Below are positions 37,267 through 45,968 of a DNA stretch of 64,000 nt, piece after piece. The DNA is taken from contig NZ_JBGFSP010000003.1 in the NCBI RefSeq assembly GCF_041227145.1, positions 2,170,001 through 2,234,000 of the forward strand, read 5' to 3'. Source of the DNA: Bacteroides sp. AN502(2024). GTDB lineage: Bacteria; Bacteroidota; Bacteroidia; Bacteroidales; Bacteroidaceae. A program made the translations under genes and the position numbers. The notes under the pieces were generated by a model, which saw only the letters and a program-made list of their open reading frames with translations, was not told the DNA's origin and did not search any database. Within the stretch, counting starts at the first letter, position 1; each line of letters starts with the position of its first letter.

Positions 37267-39474
37267 ATGAGAAAAAGAGTATTAGTTTATGTCTTGTGTC
37301 TGCTAGGTGCCGTATCTGCCCTTTTAGCAAAAGATAAAAAAGATGTTGCACTATATAAAGATCCGAAGGCTCCAATTGAGAAACGCGTAAATGATCTCCT
37401 ATCCCGCATGACTTTGGAAGAGAAAGTGATGCAGCTCAATCAATATACCCTGGGACGGAACAATAATGTGAATAATGTAGGCGAAGAGGTAAAGAAAGTG
37501 CCGGCGGAAATCGGTTCCCTGATTTATTTCGAGACAAATCCCGAACTGCGCAATAATATGCAGAAGAAAGCAATGGAAGAATCCCGCCTGGGTATTCCTA
37601 TTATTTTCGGTTATGACGCGATTCATGGATTCCGTACCGTGTATCCTATTTCGTTGGCGCAGGCTTGTTCCTGGAACCCGGATTTGGTGGAGCAGGCGTG
37701 TGCCGTATCTGCGCAGGAAGCACGTATGTCGGGAGTGGATTGGACGTTCTCGCCGATGATTGACGTGGCACGTGACCCTCGTTGGGGACGTGTGGCGGAA
37801 GGTTATGGTGAAGACCCTTATGCAAACGGAGTGTTCGGAGCGGCTTCTGTCAGAGGGTATCAAGGTGCTAATATGTCGGCAGAAAACCGTGTGGCAGCTT
37901 GTCTGAAACATTATGTAGGCTACGGGGCATCCGAAGCCGGACGTGATTATGTATATACTGAAATCTCCGGACAAACTCTTTGGGACACTTATCTGCTCCC
38001 TTATGAAATGGGCGTGAAAGCCGGTGCGGCAACTCTGATGAGTTCTTTTAATGATATCAGCGGTGTACCGGGCTCGGCGAACCCTTATACGATGACCGAG
38101 ATATTAAAGAACCGTTGGCGGCATGACGGTTTTATCGTTTCCGACTGGGGAGCTATCGAACAGCTAAAAAATCAGGGATTGGCAGCGACCAAAAAGGAAG
38201 CAGCCCGGCATGCGTTTACCGCCGGTCTTGAAATGGATATGATGTCTCATGCTTATGACCGTCATTTGAAGGAGTTGGTAGAAGAAGGCAAGGTATCAAT
38301 GGCTCAAGTGGATGAGGCTGTCCGCCGTGTCTTGCTTCTGAAATTCCGTCTCGGTTTGTTCGAACGCCCTTATACTCCGGTTACAACTGAGAAAGAACGT
38401 TTCTTACGTCCGCAAAGCATGGATATTGCCGCCCGTCTTGCGGCCGAATCCATGGTATTGCTGAAAAACGAAAACAACGTTTTACCGCTGACAGATAAAA
38501 AGAAGATTGCAGTAATAGGCCCTATGGCAAAAAATGGCTGGGACTTGTTAGGCTCCTGGCGTGGTCACGGAAAGGATACCGATGTGGCAATGCTTTATGA
38601 CGGTCTGGCTGCTGAATTTGCAGGAAAAGCCGAACTGCGTTACGCATTAGGTTGCAATACACAAGGAGATAACCGCGAAGGATTTGCAGAAGCATTGGAA
38701 GCTGCACGTTGGTCTGACGTTGTTGTTCTTTGCTTGGGCGAGATGATGACTTGGAGCGGTGAGAATGCTTCCCGTTCTTCCATCGCACTACCGCAGATGC
38801 AGGAAGAACTGGCAAAAGAACTGAAGAAAGCCGGCAAGCCTGTCGTACTGGTATTGGTAAACGGTCGTCCGTTGGAATTGAACCGTCTGGAACCGGTTTC
38901 TGATGCCATACTGGAAATCTGGCAACCGGGTGTGAATGGTGCGCTGCCGATGGCGGGGATATTGTCAGGACGTATTAATCCTTCCGGTAAACTTGCCATG
39001 ACTTTCCCTTATTCAACGGGGCAGATTCCTATCTATTACAACCATCGTAAGAGCGGACGCGGGCATCAAGGATTCTATAAGGACATTACAAGTGAACCGT
39101 TATATCCTTTCGGTCACGGGCTGAGCTACACTGAATTCAAGTATGGCACTGTTACCCCTTCTGCCACTAAAGTGAAGCGTGGTGAGAAGCTTTCGGCGGA
39201 AGTGACTGTCACCAACATCGGTGTCCGTGACGGAGCAGAGACTGTCCATTGGTTTATCTCCGACCCGTATTGCTCAATCACGCGTCCTGTAAAAGAACTG
39301 AAACACTTTGAAAAGCAGCTTATCAAAGCTGGAGAAACGAAAACTTTCCGTTTCGACATGGACCTGGAACGTGATTTCGGATTTGTCAATGAGGACGGTA
39401 AACGATTCCTCGAAACTGGAGAATACAATATTCACGTACTGGGACAGGCCGTTAAAATAGAATTGATAGATTAA
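37267..39474 (+). CDS. GH3 beta-glucosidase-like enzyme
   Basis: This 735-residue periplasmic enzyme has a signal peptide (VLVYVLCLLGAVSALLA). An N-terminal (alpha/beta)8 domain (DLLSRMTLEEKVMQLNQYT; KHYVGYG) carries the nucleophile D293 in FIVSDWGA. A C-terminal (alpha/beta)6 sandwich and a fibronectin-III-like domain (about 640-735, ELSAEVTVTNIGVRDGAETV-type) complete the BglX-like fold. It likely trims beta-linked glucose or galactose from oligosaccharides. It follows the DUF4886 gene by 15 bp and is followed by a second GH3 after 5 bp. Confidence 0.94.
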   Translation: MRKRVLVYVLCLLGAVSALLAKDKKDVALYKDPKAPIEKRVNDLLSRMTLEEKVMQLNQYTLGRNNNVNNVGEEVKKVPAEIGSLIYFETNPELRNNMQKKAMEESRLGIPIIFGYDAIHGFRTVYPISLAQACSWNPDLVEQACAVSAQEARMSGVDWTFSPMIDVARDPRWGRVAEGYGEDPYANGVFGAASVRGYQGANMSAENRVAACLKHYVGYGASEAGRDYVYTEISGQTLWDTYLLPYEMGVKAGAATLMSSFNDISGVPGSANPYTMTEILKNRWRHDGFIVSDWGAIEQLKNQGLAATKKEAARHAFTAGLEMDMMSHAYDRHLKELVEEGKVSMAQVDEAVRRVLLLKFRLGLFERPYTPVTTEKERFLRPQSMDIAARLAAESMVLLKNENNVLPLTDKKKIAVIGPMAKNGWDLLGSWRGHGKDTDVAMLYDGLAAEFAGKAELRYALGCNTQGDNREGFAEALEAARWSDVVVLCLGEMMTWSGENASRSSIALPQMQEELAKELKKAGKPVVLVLVNGRPLELNRLEPVSDAILEIWQPGVNGALPMAGILSGRINPSGKLAMTFPYSTGQIPIYYNHRKSGRGHQGFYKDITSEPLYPFGHGLSYTEFKYGTVTPSATKVKRGEKLSAEVTVTNIGVRDGAETVHWFISDPYCSITRPVKELKHFEKQLIKAGETKTFRFDMDLERDFGFVNEDGKRFLETGEYNIHVLGQAVKIELID

Positions 39475-39479
39475 AACAC

Positions 39480-41942
39480 ATGACCACCATGAAAAAGAAA
39501 ACAGGCATTATCGGTCTATGTATGCTCGTATGCAGCATTCTGACTAGTGCACAGACAATTACTTCTCAAGTAGAGCAACGCGCAAAGGAGATTGTATCAA
39601 AAATGACTTTGCAAGAGAAAATAGATTATATCTCCGGATATACGAGTTTTTCCTTACGTGCGATTCCCCGTTTGGGAATCCCTGAAATCAAGTTGGCCGA
39701 CGGGCCGCAGGGAGTCCGCAATCATGCTCCGAAGAGTACCCTTTATCCGTCGGGCATCCTGTCTGCTTCTACCTGGAACCGGGAATTGCTTTATAAGTTA
39801 GGTCAAGGCTTGGGACAGGACGCCAAGGCACGGGGAGTTAGTATCCTGTTGGGGCCGGGCGTGAATATCTATCGTGCTCCGTTGTGCGGCCGTAACTTTG
39901 AATACTTCGGTGAAGACCCTTACTTGACGGGTGAAACGGCCAAGCAATATATCCTCGGTGTGCAATCGGAAGGAGTCATTGCGACCATCAAGCACTTTGC
40001 CGGCAACAACCAGGAATGGAGCCGCCATCATGCGAGTTCGGACATAGACGAGCGTACTTTGCATGAAATTTATTTTCCGGCTTTCCGCAAGGCTGTACAG
40101 GAAGCGAACGTGAGTGCTGTGATGAACAGCTACAATCTCTTGAACGGTGTCCATGCGACCGAACACAAATGGCTGAATATTGATGTCTTGCGCAATCTTT
40201 GGGGCTTCAAAGGTATTCTGATGTCGGACTGGACTTCGGTATATTCCGCTATCGGAGCAGCTAACGCCGGCCTTGACCTCGAAATGCCCAAAGGGCATTT
40301 CATGAATGCCGACAATCTTATCCCCGCCATCAAAACCGGTACAGTGACCGAAGAAACCATCAACTTGAAAGTACAACATATCTTGCAGACATTGATTGCT
40401 TATGGGATGTTGGATAAGGAACAGAAGGATGCTGATATTCCATCGGATAATCCCTTCTCTCGCCAGACAGCTTTAGAGCTGGCACGCGAAGGTGTGGTAT
40501 TGTTGAAGAATGAAGCAAACCTGCTTCCGCTGAAAGGAAAAACAGCCGTTATGGGTCCTAATGCCGATTTGATTCCTACCGGTGGCGGCAGTGGTTTTGT
40601 CACTCCTTTTTCTACTGTCTCAGTGGCTCAAGGCTTGAAGGAACTTAAGAAAAAGAATCTGGTATTATTGACGGACGATGTGATTTATGAAGATATTGTT
40701 AATGAGTTTTATACTGACGCTAATCGTCAGGTGAAAGGCTTCAAGGCTGAATACTTTAAGAACAAGACGCTTTCGGGACAGCCGGAAGTTGTACGTACGG
40801 AATCATCAGTTGATTATGATTGGGGCTATGGCGCACCGTTGGACAGTTTTCCGACAGATGGCTTTTCAGTCCGTTGGACAGCCTGTTATGTACCACAGGC
40901 AGATGGTCAGTTGAAACTCCACATAGGTGGTGATGACGGTTACCGTCTGTTTGTGAACGATAAGCATATTACGGGCGACTGGGGTAATCATTCTTATTCC
41001 AGCCGTGAGGTTGAACTGCCGGTTAAGGGTGGTAAGGAATACCGTTTCCGGATTGAATTCTTTGATAATATTTCTTCGGCCATCATCCGTTTCAATGCTT
41101 ATAGCCTTAATGAGACTAAACTTCGTCAAGGACTGGCAAAAGTGGACAATGTGGTGTTCTGCACAGGCTTCAACAGTAACACGGAAGGCGAAGGCTTTGA
41201 CCGTTCGTTTGCATTACTTCGCTATCAGGAATTGTTTATCAGGAAGATTGCATCCATGCATCCCAATGTCGTGGTTGTGCTGAACGCCGGTGGCGGTGTG
41301 GATTTCACCAACTGGTATGATGCCGCAAAAGCCATTCTTATGGCATGGTATCCGGGACAGGAAGGCGGCCGGGCGATAGCTGAAATCCTGACCGGCAAGA
41401 TTTCCCCAAGCGGAAAGCTGCCGATTTCTATCGAGAAGACATGGGAGGATAATCCAGTGCACGGCAGTTATTATGAGAACTTGAAAGCTGAGATTAAGCG
41501 TGTAGATTATTCCGAGGGTGTCTTTGTCGGTTATCGTGGATATGACCGTTCGGGAAAAGAACCTTTCTATCCGTTTGGCTATGGTTTGTCCTATACCACT
41601 TTTATTTATAGCAATATGGCTGCGGAGAAAACGGGTGAGCACGAGGCTACCGTTAGCTTTGATATAGAGAATACAGGCAAGATGGACGCTTTGGAAGTGG
41701 CACAGGTGTATGTGCATGATGTACAATCCTCCGTCCCCCGTCCCTTAAAAGAACTGAAAGGATATGAAAAGGTCTTCTTGAAGAAAGGGGAGAAGAAGCG
41801 GGTTTCTGTAGTGCTGAATGAGGATGCATTCGCTTATTACGATATGAATCTGCACCGCTTTGTAGTGGAAAAAGGGGAGTTTGAGATTCTTGTCGGTCCA
41901 GCTTCTAATCGTTTGCCTCTGAAAGTTATGGTCAGATGGTAG
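39480..41942 (+). CDS. GH3 enzyme with inserted PA14 domain
   Basis: This 820-residue GH3 enzyme has a signal peptide (IIGLCMLVCSILTSA). The first barrel holds the nucleophile D250 in ILMSDWTS. A PA14 domain is inserted in the second domain (about 415-555, GFKAEYFKNKTLSGQPEV and HIGGDDGYRLFVND), which in other GH3 enzymes shapes the active-site pocket. The sandwich domain contains MAWYPGQEGGRAIAEIL, and a fibronectin-III-like domain ends the protein. An ATG at 39489 is an alternative start three codons in. It is the last PUL gene. Confidence 0.94.
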   Translation: MTTMKKKTGIIGLCMLVCSILTSAQTITSQVEQRAKEIVSKMTLQEKIDYISGYTSFSLRAIPRLGIPEIKLADGPQGVRNHAPKSTLYPSGILSASTWNRELLYKLGQGLGQDAKARGVSILLGPGVNIYRAPLCGRNFEYFGEDPYLTGETAKQYILGVQSEGVIATIKHFAGNNQEWSRHHASSDIDERTLHEIYFPAFRKAVQEANVSAVMNSYNLLNGVHATEHKWLNIDVLRNLWGFKGILMSDWTSVYSAIGAANAGLDLEMPKGHFMNADNLIPAIKTGTVTEETINLKVQHILQTLIAYGMLDKEQKDADIPSDNPFSRQTALELAREGVVLLKNEANLLPLKGKTAVMGPNADLIPTGGGSGFVTPFSTVSVAQGLKELKKKNLVLLTDDVIYEDIVNEFYTDANRQVKGFKAEYFKNKTLSGQPEVVRTESSVDYDWGYGAPLDSFPTDGFSVRWTACYVPQADGQLKLHIGGDDGYRLFVNDKHITGDWGNHSYSSREVELPVKGGKEYRFRIEFFDNISSAIIRFNAYSLNETKLRQGLAKVDNVVFCTGFNSNTEGEGFDRSFALLRYQELFIRKIASMHPNVVVVLNAGGGVDFTNWYDAAKAILMAWYPGQEGGRAIAEILTGKISPSGKLPISIEKTWEDNPVHGSYYENLKAEIKRVDYSEGVFVGYRGYDRSGKEPFYPFGYGLSYTTFIYSNMAAEKTGEHEATVSFDIENTGKMDALEVAQVYVHDVQSSVPRPLKELKGYEKVFLKKGEKKRVSVVLNEDAFAYYDMNLHRFVVEKGEFEILVGPASNRLPLKVMVRW

Positions 41943-42005
41943 TATGCGATTTCTGCATAAATGGCATAATAATGAGTTGTAGATGACTTGACTTAAATGT
42001 TAATC

Positions 42006-42060
42006 CAGCACGCCAAAGGATATTTGGTTTCCTATGGAAGCCCGGCGGTGTGCTGTATTT
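42006..42060 (+). terminator. candidate terminator at the end of the PUL
   Basis: CAGCACGCC (42006-42014) pairs with GGTGTGCTG (42047-42055) over 9 bp including one G-U pair, with a 32-nt loop that contains a smaller hairpin. The T-rich stretch TATTTATTTTT follows. It is 64 bp after the last GH3 stop and marks the PUL's right boundary. Confidence 0.45.
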
Positions 42061-42297
42061 ATTTTTCGTAAATCGTATGGTTTACTCCATAAAGAACTGG
42101 TGTATAGGACAATGGCGTATGCTCTCGTAGCTATTTCCACTGAATGTATCCCTAAAATTTCTTCAATAAGTTGGTAAAGAGGAAACTTTTGCCTACACGG
42201 CGTTATCCTGTTAACATCTTGGCTACAGATTTTTGCATAAAGGTTTTATCCGGTCAATATAGCCTTTCCTTTTTTTGAGGATTCGAGGAAGGTTCAT
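42060..42297 (-). pseudogene. decayed N-terminal part of a DUF4143-type AAA ATPase
   Basis: The minus strand from the ATG at 42297 encodes MNLPRILKKRKGYIDRIKPL, the family's N-terminal YIDRIKP motif. After a frameshift it reads VAKMLTG, then a TAA in place of the expected Gln codon CAA, then RRVGKSF, a Walker A motif of the family's QRRVGKS form. A second frameshift leads to LYQLIEEILG. At least two frameshifts and one nonsense mutation in about 100 bp make it clearly dead. It ends at the PUL's right boundary and complements the C-terminal remnant at 14702-15310. Confidence 0.8.
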
Positions 42298-42571
42298 GAG
42301 GCTGAAAGTTTTAATTATACCTTAAGTTTTCGGAGATTTAATGGAATGTTTTAATCATACTTCAAACTTACTTTTACTATTTAGTAGTAGAATTGACCGG
42401 GATAAGTATTACACTCAGTGAAATGGTGTAGGAGACTTGAGTAAGTTCAGTATATCGTAATTTGTGGGGTGACGACCAGTATGCTTGGGATGACCGAAGA
42501 TGACCTTTAAGAGAACTTGAGATGTATTTATAATGAAGAGAGTGTGTTATAATGCCTAAATATAAAGATTT
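42298..42571. other. non-coding spacer between ATPase remnant and korB
   Basis: A minus-strand ORF of 84 codons at 42377-42631 runs across the korB terminator hairpin and has no recognisable features. I treat it as chance. No other structure is seen. Confidence 0.5.
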
Positions 42572-42601
42572 ACCCCTGCCACAGATAGCTATAGCAGGGG
42601 T
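42572..42601 (-). terminator. terminator after korB
   Basis: ACCCCTGC (42572-42579) and GCAGGGGT (42594-42601) form a perfect 8-bp GC-rich stem with a 14-nt loop, 58 bp downstream of the korB stop. A short T-rich stretch follows on the minus strand. Confidence 0.65.
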
Positions 42602-42659
42602 AATGTCTTCAAAAAGGGAATTTTGATACACCCTTCTTATGTTATTGGCGAGCAGTGAA

Positions 42660-43670
42660 TTATTTCACTTCCCAAGTCTCATTAGTCATCAACAGCTCCT
42701 GGAAATTGTGATATTTCTTCTTGCCTTTGATTTCTTCGATTTGTTCTGCAACTGCATCGTTATACGTCGGAGCATCCACATCACGGATTACACCCAGTGC
42801 AATCGGGAAGTCAGGACCTTCCATTAACGCCAGTTTTAGTTGCAGTGTATTGTCCTGGCAGTGTGCATCGTGGATAAGGATATCTTTTTCTGTGATACCA
42901 TTCTCACCAAGTTTCACTACTTTCAGTCCGAAACCTTCCTGCATCAATCCGAATTCTTTGTTTTCACCGAACAACATCGGTTTACCATGTTCCAGATAGA
43001 TGGCATTCTTGGCGCGTCCTTCTTTGGTGGCAACGCTGGCGTGAGTTCCGTCGTTGAAGATAACGCAGTTTTGCAGAACTTCTACCACAGAAGCGCCTTT
43101 GTGATTAGCTGCAGCTTTTAACACTTCTACAGAAGCAGCACCATCCACAGCAATGCAGCGTGCGAAGAAGCGTCCGCGAGCACCGAATGCCAATTCTGCC
43201 GGATGGAATGGGTCTTCTACTGTTCCGTAAGGAGATGATTTGCTGACGAATCCACGTTCTGAAGTCGGTGAATATTGTCCCTTTGTCAAACCATAGATAC
43301 GGTTGTTCAACAGAATCATGTTCAGGTCAATGTTACGGCGGACGGCGTGGATGAAATGGTTACCGCCAATTGCTAGACCGTCACCGTCACCGGAAATTTG
43401 CCAGATCGTCAAATTGGGGTTGACCACTTTTGCACCTGTTGCAATAGCAGCAGCACGTCCGTGAATCGTGTGGAAGCCATATGTATTTACATAGTAGGGC
43501 AGGCGGGAAGAACAACCGATACCGGAAATGACGGCAATATTGTGTGGAGCTACTCCCAGTTCAGCCATAGCTTTGTGCAGTGAGTTCAGGAAGGCGTGGT
43601 CACCGCATCCCGGACACCAGCGAGGTTGGCCTGATTTATAATCTTGTACGGTATATACTTTATTGCTCAT
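42660..43670 (-). CDS. korB: 2-oxoglutarate:ferredoxin oxidoreductase, beta subunit
   Basis: This 336-residue thiamine-pyrophosphate-binding subunit catalyses CoA-dependent oxidative decarboxylation of 2-oxoacids, reducing ferredoxin; in Bacteroides the reverse reaction can also serve succinyl-CoA carboxylation. TPP and metal motif: GDGDGLAIGGNHFIHAVRRN with NRIYGLTKGQ. The N-terminal RWCPGCGDHAFL is the family's Cys motif. The alpha subunit gene ends 3 bp upstream, so the two are one operon. 2-oxoglutarate specificity is the usual annotation of this arrangement; other 2-oxoacids are possible. Confidence 0.93.
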   Translation of the reverse strand: MSNKVYTVQDYKSGQPRWCPGCGDHAFLNSLHKAMAELGVAPHNIAVISGIGCSSRLPYYVNTYGFHTIHGRAAAIATGAKVVNPNLTIWQISGDGDGLAIGGNHFIHAVRRNIDLNMILLNNRIYGLTKGQYSPTSERGFVSKSSPYGTVEDPFHPAELAFGARGRFFARCIAVDGAASVEVLKAAANHKGASVVEVLQNCVIFNDGTHASVATKEGRAKNAIYLEHGKPMLFGENKEFGLMQEGFGLKVVKLGENGITEKDILIHDAHCQDNTLQLKLALMEGPDFPIALGVIRDVDAPTYNDAVAEQIEEIKGKKKYHNFQELLMTNETWEVK

Positions 43671-43673
43671 CTT

Positions 43674-45524
43674 TTATTCCTCCAATAATTTAGTGAATGC
43701 ATCTATCAATTCTCTCGTAACGAAAGGCTGTCCTTTCACTTGGTTGAACTGGCTGATGTTTAATCCGGGTATCTTAATCCGCAAATAACCTGCGAATTGT
43801 CCCAAATTCTGTTCAGCTACTACGATCTTCTTGTATTTACGCAATACATCGGCTGTATTCTTTGGCAGCGGGTTGATATACTGGAAGTGGGCGAAAGCCA
43901 CTTTCTTTCCATGATCGCGCATAAAGTCCATAGCCAGACGGAGATGACCGTAAGTACCGCCCCAGCCGACAATCAGTAAATCTGCATCTTCATCACCCAG
44001 TACCTCGAGTTCGGGGATATAGTCTGCAATCTTATCCACTTTAGCTTGGCGGAGATGAACCATCTTATTGTGGTTTTCAGGTTCGGTAGAGATCGCACCT
44101 GTTTCATTGCTCTTTTCAAGACCACCGATGCGGTGCATGAATCCTTCAGTTCCCGGAATCGCCCAATAACGTGCACCGGTTTCTTCATTGCGTTGGTATG
44201 GAGTCCAGTTACCAGCCATGTCCGGAGTCACGTATGGAGGATTGATGGCAGGATATTCGTTTAAGTCAGGAAGTTTCCAGGCAGCCGAGCCGTTAGCTAC
44301 GAAAGCATCAGTCAGCAATATAACCGGGGTCATGTGTTCCAAAGCAATCTTGCATGCCATATATGCAGCATCGAAACAGTTGGTCGGTGAAGTTGCGGCA
44401 ATCACCGGCATCGGACTTTCACCATTACGTCCGTAAAGAGCCTGTAACAGGTCTGTCTGTTCTGATTTAGTAGGCAAACCTGTTGACGGACCGCCACGTT
44501 GCACATCCACAATTACCAATGGAAGCTCACCAATTACAGCAAGGTTCATAGCCTCACTCTTCAAACAAATACCGGGACCGGAAGTGGTTGTAACAGCCAA
44601 AGCACCGGCAAAAGCGGCACCAACAGCAGAAGCGCAACCTGCGATTTCATCTTCGCACTGTACGGTTTTTACTCCCAATGATTTATGTTTGGCTAATTCG
44701 TGCAGAATATCAGTGGCCGGAGTGATAGGATAAGAACCCAAGTAGAGTTCCAGACCTGCTTTTTCAGCTGCGGCAATCAGTCCGTAAGCGGTTGCTTTAT
44801 TTCCGTTGATATCTGTATAAAGTCCTTTTGATTTCGGAGCTTTGCTCTCAATCTTATAAGTAGAAGTAGAAGCATGTGTATTGGCGCCATAGTTGAAACC
44901 ATCGTTCAATACCTTAATATTAGCTTCTGCAATTTCGGGTTTCTTGGCAAATTTCTCACGCAGCATTTTTTCAGCAGCGGCAAGGTTACGGTTGAACAAC
45001 CAGCAAACCAATCCCAGTGCGAACATGTTTTTGCAACGAAGAATAGATTTGTTATCCAGTCCGGAGTCTTTCAGGCTCTCTTTGCACATAGAAGAGATCG
45101 GAACTTCCAGCACTTCCTGTTTTACTCCTAATTCTTCAAAAGGATTGTCCGTTTTAAATTGTGCCTTTTCCAAATCTCTGGCTTCGAACGAGTCGGAGTC
45201 GGTAATGATAAGCCCTTGCGGTTTACAGAATTTGATTTGTGTTTTCAAAGCGGAGGGGTTCATAGCCACCAATACGTGGCAACGGTCTCCGGGCGTGTAA
45301 ACTTGTCCGGCACCGATGTGGACTTGGAAACCGGAAACACCGGTTAGCGAACCTTGCGGGGCACGGATGTCTGCCGGATAGTCAGGGAAGGTGCAGATGT
45401 CATTTCCCACCGTAGCCGACATGTTCGAGAAGATGTTACCGGCCAGCTGCATACCATCACCGGAGTCGCCGGAGAAACGTACTACTACTTCCTCCAATTC
45501 TTTAACCATCATTTCGTCTGCCAT
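43674..45524 (-). CDS. korA: 2-oxoglutarate:ferredoxin oxidoreductase, fused gamma-alpha subunit
   Basis: From the ATG at 45524 (MADEMMVKELEEVVVRFSGD) this is 616 residues; an earlier in-frame start at 45569 would add an unlikely basic-hydrophobic extension. The N-terminal gamma domain (about 10-190: VVRFSGDSGDGMQLAGNIF, HVLVAMNPSAL) is fused to the alpha domain (about 230-616: AYGLIAAAEKAGLELYLGSYPITPATDIL, TTSGPGICLKSEAMNLA, and DVQRGGPSTGLPTKSEQTDL). It pairs with korB. The tRNA-Arg and its own promoter lie upstream. Confidence 0.93.
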   Translation of the reverse strand: MADEMMVKELEEVVVRFSGDSGDGMQLAGNIFSNMSATVGNDICTFPDYPADIRAPQGSLTGVSGFQVHIGAGQVYTPGDRCHVLVAMNPSALKTQIKFCKPQGLIITDSDSFEARDLEKAQFKTDNPFEELGVKQEVLEVPISSMCKESLKDSGLDNKSILRCKNMFALGLVCWLFNRNLAAAEKMLREKFAKKPEIAEANIKVLNDGFNYGANTHASTSTYKIESKAPKSKGLYTDINGNKATAYGLIAAAEKAGLELYLGSYPITPATDILHELAKHKSLGVKTVQCEDEIAGCASAVGAAFAGALAVTTTSGPGICLKSEAMNLAVIGELPLVIVDVQRGGPSTGLPTKSEQTDLLQALYGRNGESPMPVIAATSPTNCFDAAYMACKIALEHMTPVILLTDAFVANGSAAWKLPDLNEYPAINPPYVTPDMAGNWTPYQRNEETGARYWAIPGTEGFMHRIGGLEKSNETGAISTEPENHNKMVHLRQAKVDKIADYIPELEVLGDEDADLLIVGWGGTYGHLRLAMDFMRDHGKKVAFAHFQYINPLPKNTADVLRKYKKIVVAEQNLGQFAGYLRIKIPGLNISQFNQVKGQPFVTRELIDAFTKLLEE

Positions 45525-45681
45525 AATTTTAATTACTATATTTAATTTAAAAACTAGTTTTACTTTCAATTTGTGAGCGTAAAGGTCGTGAAGTTAATCG
45601 AATTATGAAAATAAATCGTACTTTATTGTCCTATTGACGCTAATTATTTGAAATATCTGAAAGGAACCTGTATTTTTATTC

Positions 45682-45711
45682 TTGTTAAATCGACAGAAAC
45701 CGTTATCTTTG
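45682..45711 (+). promoter_or_regulatory. promoter of tRNA-Arg(CCT)
   Basis: TTG at 45682-45684, a 19-bp spacer and TATCTTTG at 45704-45711 match the Bacteroides -33/-7 consensus closely. The predicted start is about 12 nt before the mature tRNA. Confidence 0.7.
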
Positions 45712-45727
45712 CAAACAAATTTGAAGC

Positions 45728-45799
45728 GGCCTTGTAGTTCAACGGATAGAATAGAAGTTTCCTAAACTTTAGATAGGGGTTCGATTCCCCTCGGGGCTA
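45728..45799 (+). tRNA. tRNA-Arg (anticodon CCT)
   Basis: A cloverleaf of 72 nt is read by eye. The acceptor arms are GGCCTTG (45728-45734) and CGGGGCT (45792-45798) with wobble pairs. The D stem is GTTC/GAAT, the anticodon stem GAAGT/ACTTT with loop TTCCTAA (anticodon CCT at 45761-45763), and the T stem AGGGG/CCCCT with loop TTCGATT. The discriminator is A at 45799 and CCA is not encoded. It reads AGG arginine codons. Confidence 0.92.
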
Positions 45800-45914
45800 C
45801 TACGAAGAATCTATGGGAAGTTGTTTTGTTTTCATATTGTATCTGGTTTTAAGTTTAACAACAGCTTCTTTTAAGATGAACGTCTTATAGCTTCTATTTG
45901 TTTTAATAATCAAT

Positions 45915-45954
45915 AGAAAAAGCCTCTACCGAATGTTCAGAAGAGGCTTTTTCT
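45915..45954. terminator. bidirectional terminator between tRNA-Arg and secDF
   Basis: A perfect 13-bp inverted repeat, AGAAAAAGCCTCT (45915-45927) with AGAGGCTTTTTCT (45942-45954), has a 14-nt loop. A/T runs on both flanks let it end secDF on the minus strand and the tRNA transcript on the plus strand. Confidence 0.92.
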
Positions 45955-45968
45955 ATTTCTGGAACTTA

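Noticed and set aside
15324..42060. terminal direct or inverted repeats at the PUL boundaries
   Set aside because: Only very short shared words (such as TGGCATAA) were found between the two junctions, which is expected by chance in AT-rich DNA.
42377..42631. 84-codon minus-strand ORF
   Set aside because: It covers the korB terminator hairpin and shows no family features; the region is AT-rich spacer.
45728..45799. tRNA gene as attachment site for an integrated element
   Set aside because: No integrase or duplicated tRNA 3' end is seen near it, and the flanking genes are housekeeping.
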